Assembly (NCBI GenBank): GCA_007748055.1
Contig: CP036279.1
Span: forward strand, 1,612,001-1,676,000
Reading direction: 5' to 3'
DNA from: Kolteria novifilia
GTDB taxonomy: Bacteria; Planctomycetota; Planctomycetia; Kolteriales; Kolteriaceae
Length of the DNA stretch: 64,000 bases
The position numbers were made by a program, and so were the translations under genes. The notes below the pieces were generated by a model. It saw only the letters and a list, made by a program, of their open reading frames with translations, was not told the DNA's origin and searched no databases. Below, piece after piece: positions 52,896 to 62,562 of this stretch (positions are counted from its first letter, which is position 1; each line of letters begins with the position of its first letter).

Positions 52896-53412
52896 GTTGG
52901 TGGAGTCGCTCCAACGGATCGAATCGGAAAAGGACCGCGCGACCCTTGCACGTCTTCGCCGCGGAGTTGGCAAACCTTTCGGAACGTTGGCCGAGCGTGA
53001 TGCCTGGGTCATCCGTCGGACGCCATCGACCCTCTCCGATCGTGACCTTGATGTCGCTTGTATCATCGCGTCGTTGTTTGCGAGCCATTCGAAACCAGGC
53101 GGTACTGGCACGCTGGGCGCCGCATTTCGACAACTCGCACGTCAGGATGACTCCGATGGACCCGAACGACGGTTCACCACTCTTCTGAACGCCGACGCGG
53201 AGGACTTACCCGGTCGCCTGCGGCATGCGATCTCTCTGCTCCGCTCCAAGGACATCGCCGTTGATTGGATCCAAGTAGCCAAGGACCTCTTCAATTGGAG
53301 TCATCCAGATCGCTTCGTCCAACGCCAGTGGGCCCGTGATTTTTGGTCTCCTCAATCCGGTGAAAACGAATCGATAAGCGACAAAGCCAAACCGTCCGCC
53401 GTCTCTCAATGA
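52870..53412 (+). CDS. casB: Cse2 (CasB), Cascade small subunit
   Basis: 180 residues. Helical protein with LARLRRGVGKPFGTLAERDA near the N-terminus and FNWSHPDRFVQRQWARDFW at the end; both ends match Cse2. It stabilises the R-loop as a dimer along the crRNA backbone. ATG at 52870 overlaps cas8e by 26 bp; the longer open frame beginning at 52483 is a shadow over cas8e. Confidence 0.92.
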   Translation: MKRQTWRDELVESLQRIESEKDRATLARLRRGVGKPFGTLAERDAWVIRRTPSTLSDRDLDVACIIASLFASHSKPGGTGTLGAAFRQLARQDDSDGPERRFTTLLNADAEDLPGRLRHAISLLRSKDIAVDWIQVAKDLFNWSHPDRFVQRQWARDFWSPQSGENESISDKAKPSAVSQ

Positions 53413-53448
53413 ACTCAGTATCCAGTGACTCGTACTAAGGAAATTCTC

Positions 53449-54591
53449 ATGTTTATCGAACTACACCTCATTCAGAACTTCGCTCCCTCATGCCTCAACC
53501 GCGACGATACGAATACGCCCAAGGACTGCCGCTTTGGCGGTTACCGGCGTGCCCGTATCAGCAGCCAATGTCTCAAGCGAGCCATCCGCTCGACCTTTGA
53601 GACGGAAGATCTACTTGCGGAAAGCGAACGCGCCACACGATCGCTTGTAGTGGCCAAGAAGTTGGCCGATATGATCTCGGAGCGTGTCGACGCCGATGAC
53701 GCAACAATCGACCGCGTGATTTCGCTCGCGTTTGAAACCCAAAAGCTCAAGGTCGATGAATCTGGAGCAACTCAATACCTCCTCTTTCTGGGCAATGAGG
53801 AAATCACCGAACTGGCCGCGGTGCTGTCGAGCAACTTTGACAAGCTTGCGGCGCACAAAGGGAAGAAGCCCTTGCCCAAGGAAGCGGCAAAGGAAATCAA
53901 GGAAGCCATCGGCAACGTCCTCGACGGCGGCAAGGCGGCCGACTTGGCCTTGTTCGGACGAATGCTCGCCAATCTACCTTCGAAGAACATCGACGCAGCA
54001 TCCCAAGTCGCGCATGCCATCTCTACCAACAAGGTCGACATGGAGATGGATTTCTTTACAGCCGTCGACGACTTGAAAACACGGAACGATGATGCGGGTG
54101 CTGGCATGATGGGCACGGTCGAGTTCAACTCTTCGTGCTTCTATCGCTACGCGAACATCAACACTGAACAACTCATGAGCAACTTACAGCAGGACGAGCA
54201 GCTTGCCAGGAAAGCGATCGGCGCCTTTCTCAAAGCATCGATCGAGGCGATTCCGACCGGCAAGCAAAACAGCATGGCCGCTCACCAACGCCCCTCGTTC
54301 ATCTTCGCGGTCGTGCGCAATCGTGGGCTCCTGTCTCTCGCCAACGCATTCGAAAATCCCATCCGTCCATTCGGCAACGACAGCCTTGTGGCCAATTCGA
54401 TCAAGGCATTGGACACCCACTGGGCAAATCTGACGCGCGTCTACGGCAATCAGGATCTTGTCACCGGAGCGATCTGCTCCACGGAGCCCGACGGTTTGCT
54501 TGAAGCAACCAAAGAGTACGATTGCGGTTCGTTTGACGAGGTCATGAGGAAAGTTCTCGACCACGTGAGCATCGACAAGGAGGCCTCATGA
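53449..54591 (+). CDS. casC: Cas7e (Cse4/CasC), Cascade backbone
   Basis: About 380 residues. N-terminal FIELHLIQNFAPSCLNRDDT and KDCRFGGYRRARISSQCLKR are signature Cas7e motifs. Six copies form the backbone that holds crRNA. Start ATG at 53449 with AAGGAAA site rather than an upstream ACG-like in-frame start at 53425. Overlaps cas5e by 4 bp (ATGA). Confidence 0.95.
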   Translation: MFIELHLIQNFAPSCLNRDDTNTPKDCRFGGYRRARISSQCLKRAIRSTFETEDLLAESERATRSLVVAKKLADMISERVDADDATIDRVISLAFETQKLKVDESGATQYLLFLGNEEITELAAVLSSNFDKLAAHKGKKPLPKEAAKEIKEAIGNVLDGGKAADLALFGRMLANLPSKNIDAASQVAHAISTNKVDMEMDFFTAVDDLKTRNDDAGAGMMGTVEFNSSCFYRYANINTEQLMSNLQQDEQLARKAIGAFLKASIEAIPTGKQNSMAAHQRPSFIFAVVRNRGLLSLANAFENPIRPFGNDSLVANSIKALDTHWANLTRVYGNQDLVTGAICSTEPDGLLEATKEYDCGSFDEVMRKVLDHVSIDKEAS

Positions 54592-55292
54592 GTGTTCTTC
54601 TGTTGCGCCTTGTCGCCCCGATGCAAAGCTGGGGGACACAGAGTCGCTTTTCCCATCGCGATACTGGGCTCGAACCGAGCAAGAGCGGAATCGTCGGCGT
54701 GCTTTGCGCTGCCCTCGGCCGGTCGCGGGACGAGCCGCTTGCTGATCTTGGCTCTCTCGGGATGGGAATTCGCGTCAATCGGGAAGGCCGAATCGAGCGA
54801 GACTTTCATACGGCCGGCGGTGGAAAGCTGAACGGACGTGACTACGGAGTCGCCAAAGTGAATGGCGCAAGACCCGAGACCGTCATCTCCCACCGCGACT
54901 ATCTCGCCGATGCGGATTTCCTCGTGGCGTTGTCGGGAGAGGACGAACTGATCGGGCGGCTGCACGAGGCGGTCAAACGCCCGGTCTTCCCACTCTACCT
55001 GGGACGGAAGGCCTTTGTTCCCAGCCTGCCGGTCTTCGATCCCGATGGGCCTCGGGATGGGAATGACGTCGAGTCCGTGTTGCGCGCCGAACCATGGCGT
55101 CGTCCCAAGCGTAACCCGCCGGAGCGTCTACGACTCGTCCTCGAGGCGAACGATCGTCTTGAGGGAGAGGTGCGACGCGACCACCCCAACACCTTTGTCT
55201 CGGATCGCCGCTCCTTCGCCCTTCGCTACGTCCGAACTGCCTGGATCGACAACCCGAGTGAGACGCTCCCCGCCCCCGGCTACGAACCATAG
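54588..55292 (+). CDS. casD: Cas5e (CasD), Cascade crRNA 5'-handle subunit
   Basis: 234 residues. Starts LLLRLVAPMQSWGTQSRF, RDTGLEPSKSGIVGVLCAAL, the standard Cas5e opening with glycine-rich loop. It caps the crRNA 5' end. Overlaps cas7e (ATGA); cas6e follows after 12 bp. Confidence 0.94.
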   Translation: MSVLLLRLVAPMQSWGTQSRFSHRDTGLEPSKSGIVGVLCAALGRSRDEPLADLGSLGMGIRVNREGRIERDFHTAGGGKLNGRDYGVAKVNGARPETVISHRDYLADADFLVALSGEDELIGRLHEAVKRPVFPLYLGRKAFVPSLPVFDPDGPRDGNDVESVLRAEPWRRPKRNPPERLRLVLEANDRLEGEVRRDHPNTFVSDRRSFALRYVRTAWIDNPSETLPAPGYEP

Positions 55293-55304
55293 GAGACTCG
55301 AACG

Positions 55305-55949
55305 ATGTACCTTAGCCGACTGACGCTCAATCCACGAAACCGCGGAGTCCTTCGGGACGTCGGTTCTCCCTACGAACTACACCGCACACTCCTGCGCGGC
55401 TTTCCCGATCGGGAAGCCGGTGGTCCCGGTCGTGTCCTGTTTCGTTTGGAAACCCGCCAGGACGAGGGGCCGCCCATCGTCCTCGCACAGTCCGACAAGG
55501 AACCGGACTGGTCGTCGTTAGTCAAGGCCGACTACACGAATGCCGAAACGACCCCGATTCGATTCTCTTCAGATTCGACCGACGGTGATCCCCACGCCGT
55601 CCCCATCCCGATCGGCCGGCGATTTCGGTTTCGACTCCTCGCCAACCCGACCGTCAAACGCGAGGGGAAACGACACGGTCTCTTTCGCGATCAGGACCAG
55701 ATCGACTGGCTCCGGCGCAAAGGGGACTCCGGGGGCTTCTCCATCGAAACCGTTCGCGCCGATCCGGTCGGTCGCGTCTCCAGTCGCAAGGGTGGCTCGA
55801 CGACCCATCATCATGCCGTTCGCTTCGAGGGAGTCCTGCAAGTCACCGACCCGACCGAGTTCATCGCGAGTATCGAAGCGGGGATCGGATCGGCCAAAGC
55901 ATTCGGCTTCGGCCTGCTCAGTGTAGCTCCAGCGGGAGGAAGCCCGTGA
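55305..55949 (+). CDS. casE: Cas6e (CasE), crRNA processing endoribonuclease
   Basis: 214 residues. N-terminus MYLSRLTLNPRNRGVLRDVG contains the ferredoxin-like strand; a histidine in the DVGSPYELHRTLLRGFPD segment is likely catalytic, as in E. coli CasE (H20). Ends with the glycine-rich loop GIGSAKAFGFGLLSV. It cuts pre-crRNA at the repeat hairpin (CCCCAC-GTGGGG). Overlaps the GTG start of cas1. Confidence 0.94.
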   Translation: MYLSRLTLNPRNRGVLRDVGSPYELHRTLLRGFPDREAGGPGRVLFRLETRQDEGPPIVLAQSDKEPDWSSLVKADYTNAETTPIRFSSDSTDGDPHAVPIPIGRRFRFRLLANPTVKREGKRHGLFRDQDQIDWLRRKGDSGGFSIETVRADPVGRVSSRKGGSTTHHHAVRFEGVLQVTDPTEFIASIEAGIGSAKAFGFGLLSVAPAGGSP

Positions 55950-56872
55950 GAAGACTCACCGAGCTAGCCCTCTTTCGCGATCGGCTGTCCTACCTCTACC
56001 TCGAAAAGGGCCACATCGAGCAAGACGCCAAGTCGATCGCCTTCGTCACCAAGAACGAGTCCATTCCCGTGCCGGCGGCGGACCTCGCACTGCTCATGCT
56101 GGGTCCGGGGACCACAATCTCTCACGCCGCGATCAGGAATTTGGCCGACTGCGATTGTCTCGTCGCTTGGGTAGGCGAGACGGGAGTTCGCATGTACTGC
56201 TACGGCAAAGGGGGAACTTATCACTCGGCTCGGCTGATTCGCCAGGCCGAGTTGGCGACCCATCCCCGACTCCGGCATGGCGTCGTGCGCCGGATGTACG
56301 AGAAGCGCTTTGACGAAAAGCTCGATGCCGACTTGGACATCCGACAGATTCGCGGCTTGGAAGGCCATCGGGTCCGATCCGCCTACCAGCGTTGGGCAGC
56401 GGAGTTCGGGATCGAGTGGAAGGGACGCAACTACGATCCGACCGCGTGGGGCACCGCCGATCCACTCAATCGCGCTCTCTCGGCGGCAAGTTCCTGCCTC
56501 AACGGTGTGGTTCACGCGGCGATCACGAGTATCGGCTACTCCCCCGCGCTCGGTTTCGTCCACACCGGCAAGATGCTTTCCTTCGTCTATGACGTCGCCG
56601 ACCTCTACAAGGTCGACCACATCGTCCCCTTGGCATTCCGGGTCGTCGCGGAGGATGGGCGCCACGTGGAGCGTCGGGCCCGGCTCGCTTGCCGTGACTT
56701 CTTTCAGACCGAGCGTTTGCTCGAGAGCATTCCCAGAGACATCGACGAGGTGCTGCATGGTCGTGATGATACTGGAGCGAGTCCCTCCGAGTCTAAGGGG
56801 GGACTTGAGTCGTTGGATGATCGAACCGAGGGCCGGGACATTCCTTGGTCGCATGAGCGCGAGGGTCCGTGA
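55946..56872 (+). CDS. cas1: Cas1, type I-E integrase
   Basis: 308 residues. GTG start overlapping cas6e's stop; GGAGGAAG ribosome site. Features: DRLSYLYLEKGHIEQDAKSI, SAAITSIGYSPALGFVHTG with catalytic His region, YDVADLYK. With Cas2 it captures protospacers and integrates them at the leader end of the array. Its C-terminal tail overlaps cas2 by 116 bp; this tail (GASPSESKGGLESLDDRTEG) is polar and probably not essential. Confidence 0.95.
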   Translation: MRRLTELALFRDRLSYLYLEKGHIEQDAKSIAFVTKNESIPVPAADLALLMLGPGTTISHAAIRNLADCDCLVAWVGETGVRMYCYGKGGTYHSARLIRQAELATHPRLRHGVVRRMYEKRFDEKLDADLDIRQIRGLEGHRVRSAYQRWAAEFGIEWKGRNYDPTAWGTADPLNRALSAASSCLNGVVHAAITSIGYSPALGFVHTGKMLSFVYDVADLYKVDHIVPLAFRVVAEDGRHVERRARLACRDFFQTERLLESIPRDIDEVLHGRDDTGASPSESKGGLESLDDRTEGRDIPWSHEREGP

Positions 56873-57041
56873 CGAGCTTTGGGCCAAAGCGATTGACGGC
56901 GCCAAGGGAGGAACGTGTGTTCAGATCTGGCGAGCCAACACCGAGCAAGGGTTTGCCTACCGTGTCTTTGGCGAACCACAACGTCGACTCGTCGACATCG
57001 AGGGTCTACATCTGGTGGCACGGACGATATCCCAAAACTAG
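56757..57041 (+). CDS. cas2: Cas2, type I-E
   Basis: 94 residues. MVVMILERVPPSLRGDLSRW and PRAGTFLGRMSARVRDELW are typical Cas2e sequences; ends EGLHLVARTISQN. No DnaQ fusion is present, unlike some I-E Cas2 proteins. ATG at 56757 lies inside cas1, so the two genes overlap by 116 bp; alternative later starts would lose the first beta strand. The stop is only 7 bp before the first CRISPR repeat. Confidence 0.93.
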   Translation: MVVMILERVPPSLRGDLSRWMIEPRAGTFLGRMSARVRDELWAKAIDGAKGGTCVQIWRANTEQGFAYRVFGEPQRRLVDIEGLHLVARTISQN

Positions 57042-57048
57042 ATGTGGC

Positions 57049-60000
57049 GTTGTCCCCACACGCGTGGGGGTGAACCGGGGCGCGCACGCACACAGAACCA
57101 GGCAGGCAAGAGTTGTCCCCACACGCGTGGGGGTGAACCGTAGATGGCCGGGCCACCAACGGTCGACCCTGGCGTTGTCCCCACACGCGTGGGGGTGAAC
57201 CGCGGTGTCTCCACGTCGCCAGGGCTTGTCCTGATGTTGTCCCCACACGCGTGGGGGTGAACCGAGTACGACGGCAAGACCCGCGAGAGGTGGAGCGTTG
57301 TCCCCACACGCGTGGGGGTGAACCGCCGTCCTGCTCTTTCGAGAACTCGAACACGGTGTTGTCCCCACACGCGTGGGGGTGAACCGAAGGGGATCGAGGA
57401 ACTCCGGTCGAGGCTGTTGTTGTCCCCACACGCGTGGGGGTGAACCGCATGGGCGATACGCGAAGTATCTCCCCGAGCGGTTGTCCCCACACGCGTGGGG
57501 GTGAACCGCACGAGTGGCATATCCAGGGGTACTTGCAGGGGTTGTCCCCACACGCGTGGGGGTGAACCGAGTATCTGGATATCCTCTAAGCCGTCAAGGC
57601 AAGTTGTCCCCACACGCGTGGGGGTGAACCGCTCATCGAGCCCTCAGACGTCGGGAGTGCGGAGTTGTCCCCACACGCGTGGGGGTGAACCGGGGCTCGT
57701 CGAGCTCCGCCGCCGAAAACAAGAAGTTGTCCCCACACGCGTGGGGGTGAACCGCCGCAGCCCGAGACGCAGCCCGAGCCGCATCAGTTGTCCCCACACG
57801 CGTGGGGGTGAACCGCCGCAGCCCGAGACGCAGCCCGAGCCGCATCAGTTGTCCCCACACGCGTGGGGGTGAACCGCGACACCGACCTGTGGGACACGGA
57901 CTTAGCGAGTTGTCCCCACACGCGTGGGGGTGAACCGCGTGTTCGGCACAAAGAGGACCGTTTCAACGAGTTGTCCCCACACGCGTGGGGGTGAACCGCA
58001 GGCCGGCGAGCGTGCGAAGAGTTGGCTCCTGTTGTCCCCACACGCGTGGGGGTGAACCGGTAGATGGCTTCCGCCCCGAGGGTGGGGACTAGTTGTCCCC
58101 ACACGCGTGGGGGTGAACCGATGTTTCACGCCGGGAGGGCCACCATCGCTATGTTGTCCCCACACGCGTGGGGGTGAACCGAAGGTCAAGCTGATCCAGC
58201 TCGACAGCGACTAGTTGTCCCCACACGCGTGGGGGTGAACCGACGATCTTCGAGGCTAAGGATCAGCCGTTCTTGTTGTCCCCACACGCGTGGGGGTGAA
58301 CCGCAAATCGAGATGCGGGACTACCTAGCAGAGTTGTTGTCCCCACACGCGTGGGGGTGAACCGCACAACGACGTTTCGGACGTGGAGTCAAATTGAGTT
58401 GTCCCCACACGCGTGGGGGTGAACCGCAGGGCTCGAGCGAGTACACGTGGGCCCGGGAGTTGTCCCCACACGCGTGGGGGTGAACCGAGACGGCCCGACA
58501 GGAGGGCTACAGCGACGACGTTGTCCCCACACGCGTGGGGGTGAACCGCAGTTGATCGAGGGTCGCGCGATCACGAAGAACGTTGTCCCCACACGCGTGG
58601 GGGTGAACCGCACCGGTGGGTCAATCTGACGGAACGAGAAAACGTTGTCCCCACACGCGTGGGGGTGAACCGTGGACGACCTTCACGCTCGCCGCGACCG
58701 ACTCAGTTGTCCCCACACGCGTGGGGGTGAACCGTGAGATTGGTCGGACGGGCGGTGAACGAGCTTGTTGTCCCCACACGCGTGGGGGTGAACCGAAAGC
58801 CGAACGGTGGATCGAGGCCAACGCCACGTTGTCCCCACACGCGTGGGGGTGAACCGGAACCGACGAATGGACTTCTCGAAACTCGGCTGTTGTCCCCACA
58901 CGCGTGGGGGTGAACCGCCATGCCCGCACGCCCAAATCAAGGGATGCGGGTTGTCCCCACACGCGTGGGGGTGAACCGATTGCGATCGAGCGACAGAAGC
59001 TTGCCGACGCGTTGTCCCCACACGCGTGGGGGTGAACCGGTCGTCGCGACGAGCAAGTCCGCGGACATCGAGTTGTCCCCACACGCGTGGGGGTGAACCG
59101 ACTGACTGTCGGGAGATTTAGACGGTGGCTGGGTTGTCCCCACACGCGTGGGGGTGAACCGAGGTGCTCGCCTTGCTCGTCGACGGCGGTCATGTTGTCC
59201 CCACACGCGTGGGGGTGAACCGGATTCTCAGTTACGACGAGAGGGGAGACTAAAGTTGTCCCCACACGCGTGGGGGTGAACCGAAAAGTTCCCTACCAAG
59301 AAGTCGTGACGACACGTTGTCCCCACACGCGTGGGGGTGAACCGTGGTCGAAATGTGATCACCCATCACCTGTTAAAGTTGTCCCCACACGCGTGGGGGT
59401 GAACCGCCAAGAGGGCCAAGGCAGATGTCGAGGACTTCGTTGTCCCCACACGCGTGGGGGTGAACCGATCTAGAGGGCGCACGTGCGGCCTTGGATCGAG
59501 TTGTCCCCACACGCGTGGGGGTGAACCGTAGACTCACTCCAGCGTCTGACACTTGGCATCGTTGTCCCCACACGCGTGGGGGTGAACCGCATGCGACGCG
59601 GAGGGGAAAAGACGGGCCTGGCGTTGTCCCCACACGCGTGGGGGTGAACCGGTGATCTGGCGCGGCAACGGGAAGACTCTTTGGTTGTCCCCACACGCGT
59701 GGGGGTGAACCGCAGTATGCCGAGCACGTGACCGCAAGCCTTGTCGTTGTCCCCACACGCGTGGGGGTGAACCGAGAAACGCCGCTGCGTATTACCTGTC
59801 ACCAGCAGTTGTCCCCACACGCGTGGGGGTGAACCGGAGCTGACGCATGACCGACACGTCAGTCGAAACGTTGTCCCCACACGCGTGGGGGTGAACCGGA
59901 GGAGATGACCCCATGAATTCGTTCTACGTAGTTGTCCCCACACGCGTGGGGGTGAACCGCCATTGCGTCAGATGGAAAGGCTTCAGCTCGTGTTGTCCCC

Positions 60001-60448
60001 ACACGCGTGGGGGTGAACCGGTCGCACTTGGACCGAGTACCAAAACGGGACGGTTGTCCCCACACGCGTGGGGGTGAACCGATGCTCATCTGTCCACTTC
60101 CTCCAAAGGGGGAGTTGTCCCCACACGCGTGGGGGTGAAGACGATTAACATCATCGGCCCACCCGGCCACTTGAGTTGTCCCCACACGCGTGGGGGTGAA
60201 CCGGGAACCTACAGCCGCTCGGCCTCGATCACTCGGTTGTCCCCACACGCGTGGGGGTGAACCGTTTATCTTGGATGGGACGGAGGTACGCCGGGGCGTT
60301 GTCCCCACACGCGTGGGGGTGAACCGAAAGGATATGTCCTGGGCCACCACATGTATCTGTTGTCCCCACACGCGTGGGGGTGAACCGGTTGTAGCAAAGC
60401 AGATCCTCCGCAACCTGGAGTTGTCCCCACACGCGTGGGGGGGGGAAC
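57049..60448 (+). CRISPR. Type I-E CRISPR array, 56 repeats, 55 spacers
   Basis: Repeat of 29 nt: GTTGTCCCCACACGCGTGGG then GGTGAACCG, period 60-63 bp. The repeat has a stem CCCCAC/GTGGGG with loop ACGC and the GAACCG tail of type I-E repeats, which gives rightward transcription. Most copies are identical. Two spacers near 57755 and 57816 are identical 32-mers, a duplicated unit. Degenerate repeats occur at 60114 (ends TGAAGACG) and 60420 (last, GGGGGGGGAAC), marking the right side as the old, trailer end. I could not match spacers to sequence elsewhere in the window. Confidence 0.98.
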
Positions 60449-60578
60449 ATGTTCAATCCCGACTTGAGATAGAGAAGCGATCGAAGTGTAGATCTCGAAG
60501 GAATCCCAGCGCTGCGGCCGGAAGCATGCAGGTCATACCAACAAGCTGCATGTCGGTAGAAATTGGGGACATTCGATC

Positions 60579-61130
60579 ATGCGATTCGTTGCTCTTGACA
60601 CGGAAACAACGGGACTGCCGCCAAATGCTCATCTGCTTGAAATAGCGGCGGTCGACGTTGACCGGATCACTTCACGCTTCCACTCCTTCGCCAACCCTGG
60701 ACGCCCGATACCGAAGTTTGTGTCACGACTCACGGGGATCCAGCAGCACCTTGTTGCCGGAGCTCTTCCGCCCAATTGCGTGGTCGACCGGTTCCTTCGA
60801 TGGCTTCCCATGGCCAACGAAGTGGTACTCGTCGCACACAACGTTCGCTTCGAGTCCGCTGTTCTCGAGTCGGCCATCGCCAGCGGTTCGATTCGTCGTC
60901 GCCTGTCGTTGGAATGGATTGACACGGTAATGCTCGCGCGAGAGTTGAATGAGACGGAGGACTTCAAGCTATCGACCATCGCGCGAACTCACGGATGGAG
61001 CATGCAACCTGTTCACCGCGCGGTTCTAGACGCGGAGTTGGTACGACTTACGTTCTTGCGAGCCCGACGCATCTTGCCAGAAAAGACACTGAACAGATTT
61101 CGTCAGAGGCTCGAAGTCGCAGTTCATTGA
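60579..61130 (+). CDS. DnaQ-like (DEDDh) 3'-5' exonuclease next to CRISPR array
   Basis: 183 residues. Exo I: FVALDTETTGLPP with Asp7 and Glu9. Exo II: VAHNVRFESAVLES, where the usual Asp is Glu (Glu92). Exo III: HRAVLDAELV with His146 and Asp151. So it is a DEDDh exonuclease with one conservative change. It begins 130 bp after the last repeat, same strand as cas genes. DnaQ-type exonucleases trim prespacer 3' ends in type I-E adaptation, sometimes as Cas2-DnaQ fusions; here it is separate. A role in adaptation is a proposal from context. Confidence 0.8.
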   Translation: MRFVALDTETTGLPPNAHLLEIAAVDVDRITSRFHSFANPGRPIPKFVSRLTGIQQHLVAGALPPNCVVDRFLRWLPMANEVVLVAHNVRFESAVLESAIASGSIRRRLSLEWIDTVMLARELNETEDFKLSTIARTHGWSMQPVHRAVLDAELVRLTFLRARRILPEKTLNRFRQRLEVAVH

Positions 61131-62562
61131 CCGCTGATGAGCCAATGGCCCTTGTCGCCGAGCATCATCGACCACTCAAGTGCCTGTACGGCTCTCTGTG
61201 CCGATTCCTCTGATGCCGTCAGGCGTTGAGCACCCATCTGCGATGACAAAACCCCAAAACGAAGGGCACTTCCGCAGGCATCCGGCTGCAAGTTTCCGAT
61301 CGACATCGGGATCTCCGTCGAGAACACAAAGACCATCAAACCATGTTGACGGCGGTTGAAAATGGCGGCGCTGGGGTTGTGTCGCGGCGGTTGAAAATGG
61401 TGGCGCTCATTCACGTCTTGTTGCGACTTGGGAAGATGGGGACTTTGGTCCCGATTGTTCCGGAGTTCGCAAGGAGGCGGAGGAGTTCCTCCGGCGGTTC
61501 AAGGTGGCGGCAAGGGACGTGGCGTCCATGCCCAACGCCGTTCATGGGGATCTTGCTGAGAGGATCAACCAAGTCGAAGGCCTCTCAAAATCAGTGGAGG
61601 AAGCGGTTCCCCTCTCGCTGAGGTACCGCGAATCCCCCCCAGCGTTACCACATTCAACCGCCGTCAACAATGTGGTCCCAGCCGAGTGAACAACACCGAT
61701 CTTGTGGCAACCAAGCCTGCGATCCTTGTAACCGGATGACAGTAAATGGGTTATGTCCGCATGGTGAGTCTTCCAGACGCTTGGCGGTTCTTCTAGGGAA
61801 TGGTGACGGTGGTTGAACATGGTATCGCGGGACGGTCGAGATCTCGCGTTCATGGAAAGTTTTTGGCGACGTAACCCCTTGCAATTCAAGGTTTACGGCA
61901 TCCGTGTTTGGTGCCAGTACGTTTGTTGTAGAATTCTTGCATGTCAGGCCGGGAGCGGACGCTAGGCTCGATCTGATTTCGTGAACGATATCATCGCGTC
62001 AGTTCGGGACCAAACGCTGGCTCCCTACGCTGACCATCGCCGTCGGGGAACCGACTTGGGACGGCTGTCGAATCACGTTGGGGTAGCTCTCGATTCTTTC
62101 CTTACGAGAGTGCTATGCTGCGACCGAAGTTTCCGTTTCTTGAGTTGGGTGTCACCGTTCAGACAGTGCGGTGGCGAGCTCAAAGTGAATGAACCATTGG
62201 GTTCAAGATAACGTCCCACTAGCTGGGATCGCTTGAACCGGGGTGACAGCGGGAATCGATCGAAGCTCGACTACGGACCTGCCTGTAGCGGCGGGACGAT
62301 GGGGACCGAAACTTTTCGTTGTGGAGTTGCGAATCGCTTCAAGGACTTCGAAGCGAGTTGTGGGTTCATGGATGATGGGCGCCAGGAAGGTCTGCTCATA
62401 GTGTTTGCGCGCAGGGCTTGAGGCGAATTCGCCTCGAGTGTCGACGCTGTCTTTGCTTAGTCAGTGGCAAGCGTCTATGTCGACCTTCCTCACTTTCTAT
62501 TGATTGACCATTCGTTCGCGGGGCGGAATGTCTCTCCATTCCTAATGCCGAGGGGTACCGGT
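61131..62562. other. Mostly non-coding stretch with IS debris
   Basis: About 1.4 kb between the exonuclease and the large surface protein. It contains the IS remnant at 61344-61669 and a further end-like repeat at ~61801-61829 (TGACGGTGGTTGAACATGG). A 76-codon frame at 61981-62211 exists but I do not trust it. The surface protein's promoter must lie in the right part. Confidence 0.5.
61344..61669. mobile_element. Internally deleted IS remnant, IS21-like ends
   Basis: 326 bp with inverted ends: the left end TGTTGACGGCGGTTGAA... and the reverse complement of 61637-61669 agree at 28 of 33 positions. A second, tandem end-type repeat follows the left end (GGCGGTTGAAAATGG at ~61385). Multiple terminal repeats are typical of IS21-family elements. 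Between the ends is one open frame (EEFLRRFKVAARDVASM) with no transposase motif. It is non-autonomous or dead. No clear target-site duplication. Confidence 0.6.

Noticed and set aside
56277-56756. An extended cas2 reading frame starting far inside cas1
   Set aside because: The family begins at the ATG at 56757 (MVVMILERVPP); upstream codons are a shadow of cas1.
57006-60413. Several leftward open frames of 70-210 codons with a repeating VHPHACGDN/FTPTRVGTT pattern
   Set aside because: They are translations of the CRISPR repeat itself, kept open because repeat and spacer lengths change the frame without stops.
61981-62211. A 76-codon rightward frame between the IS remnant and the surface protein
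   Set aside because: No ribosome site, no family, irregular composition; I see no support beyond being open.
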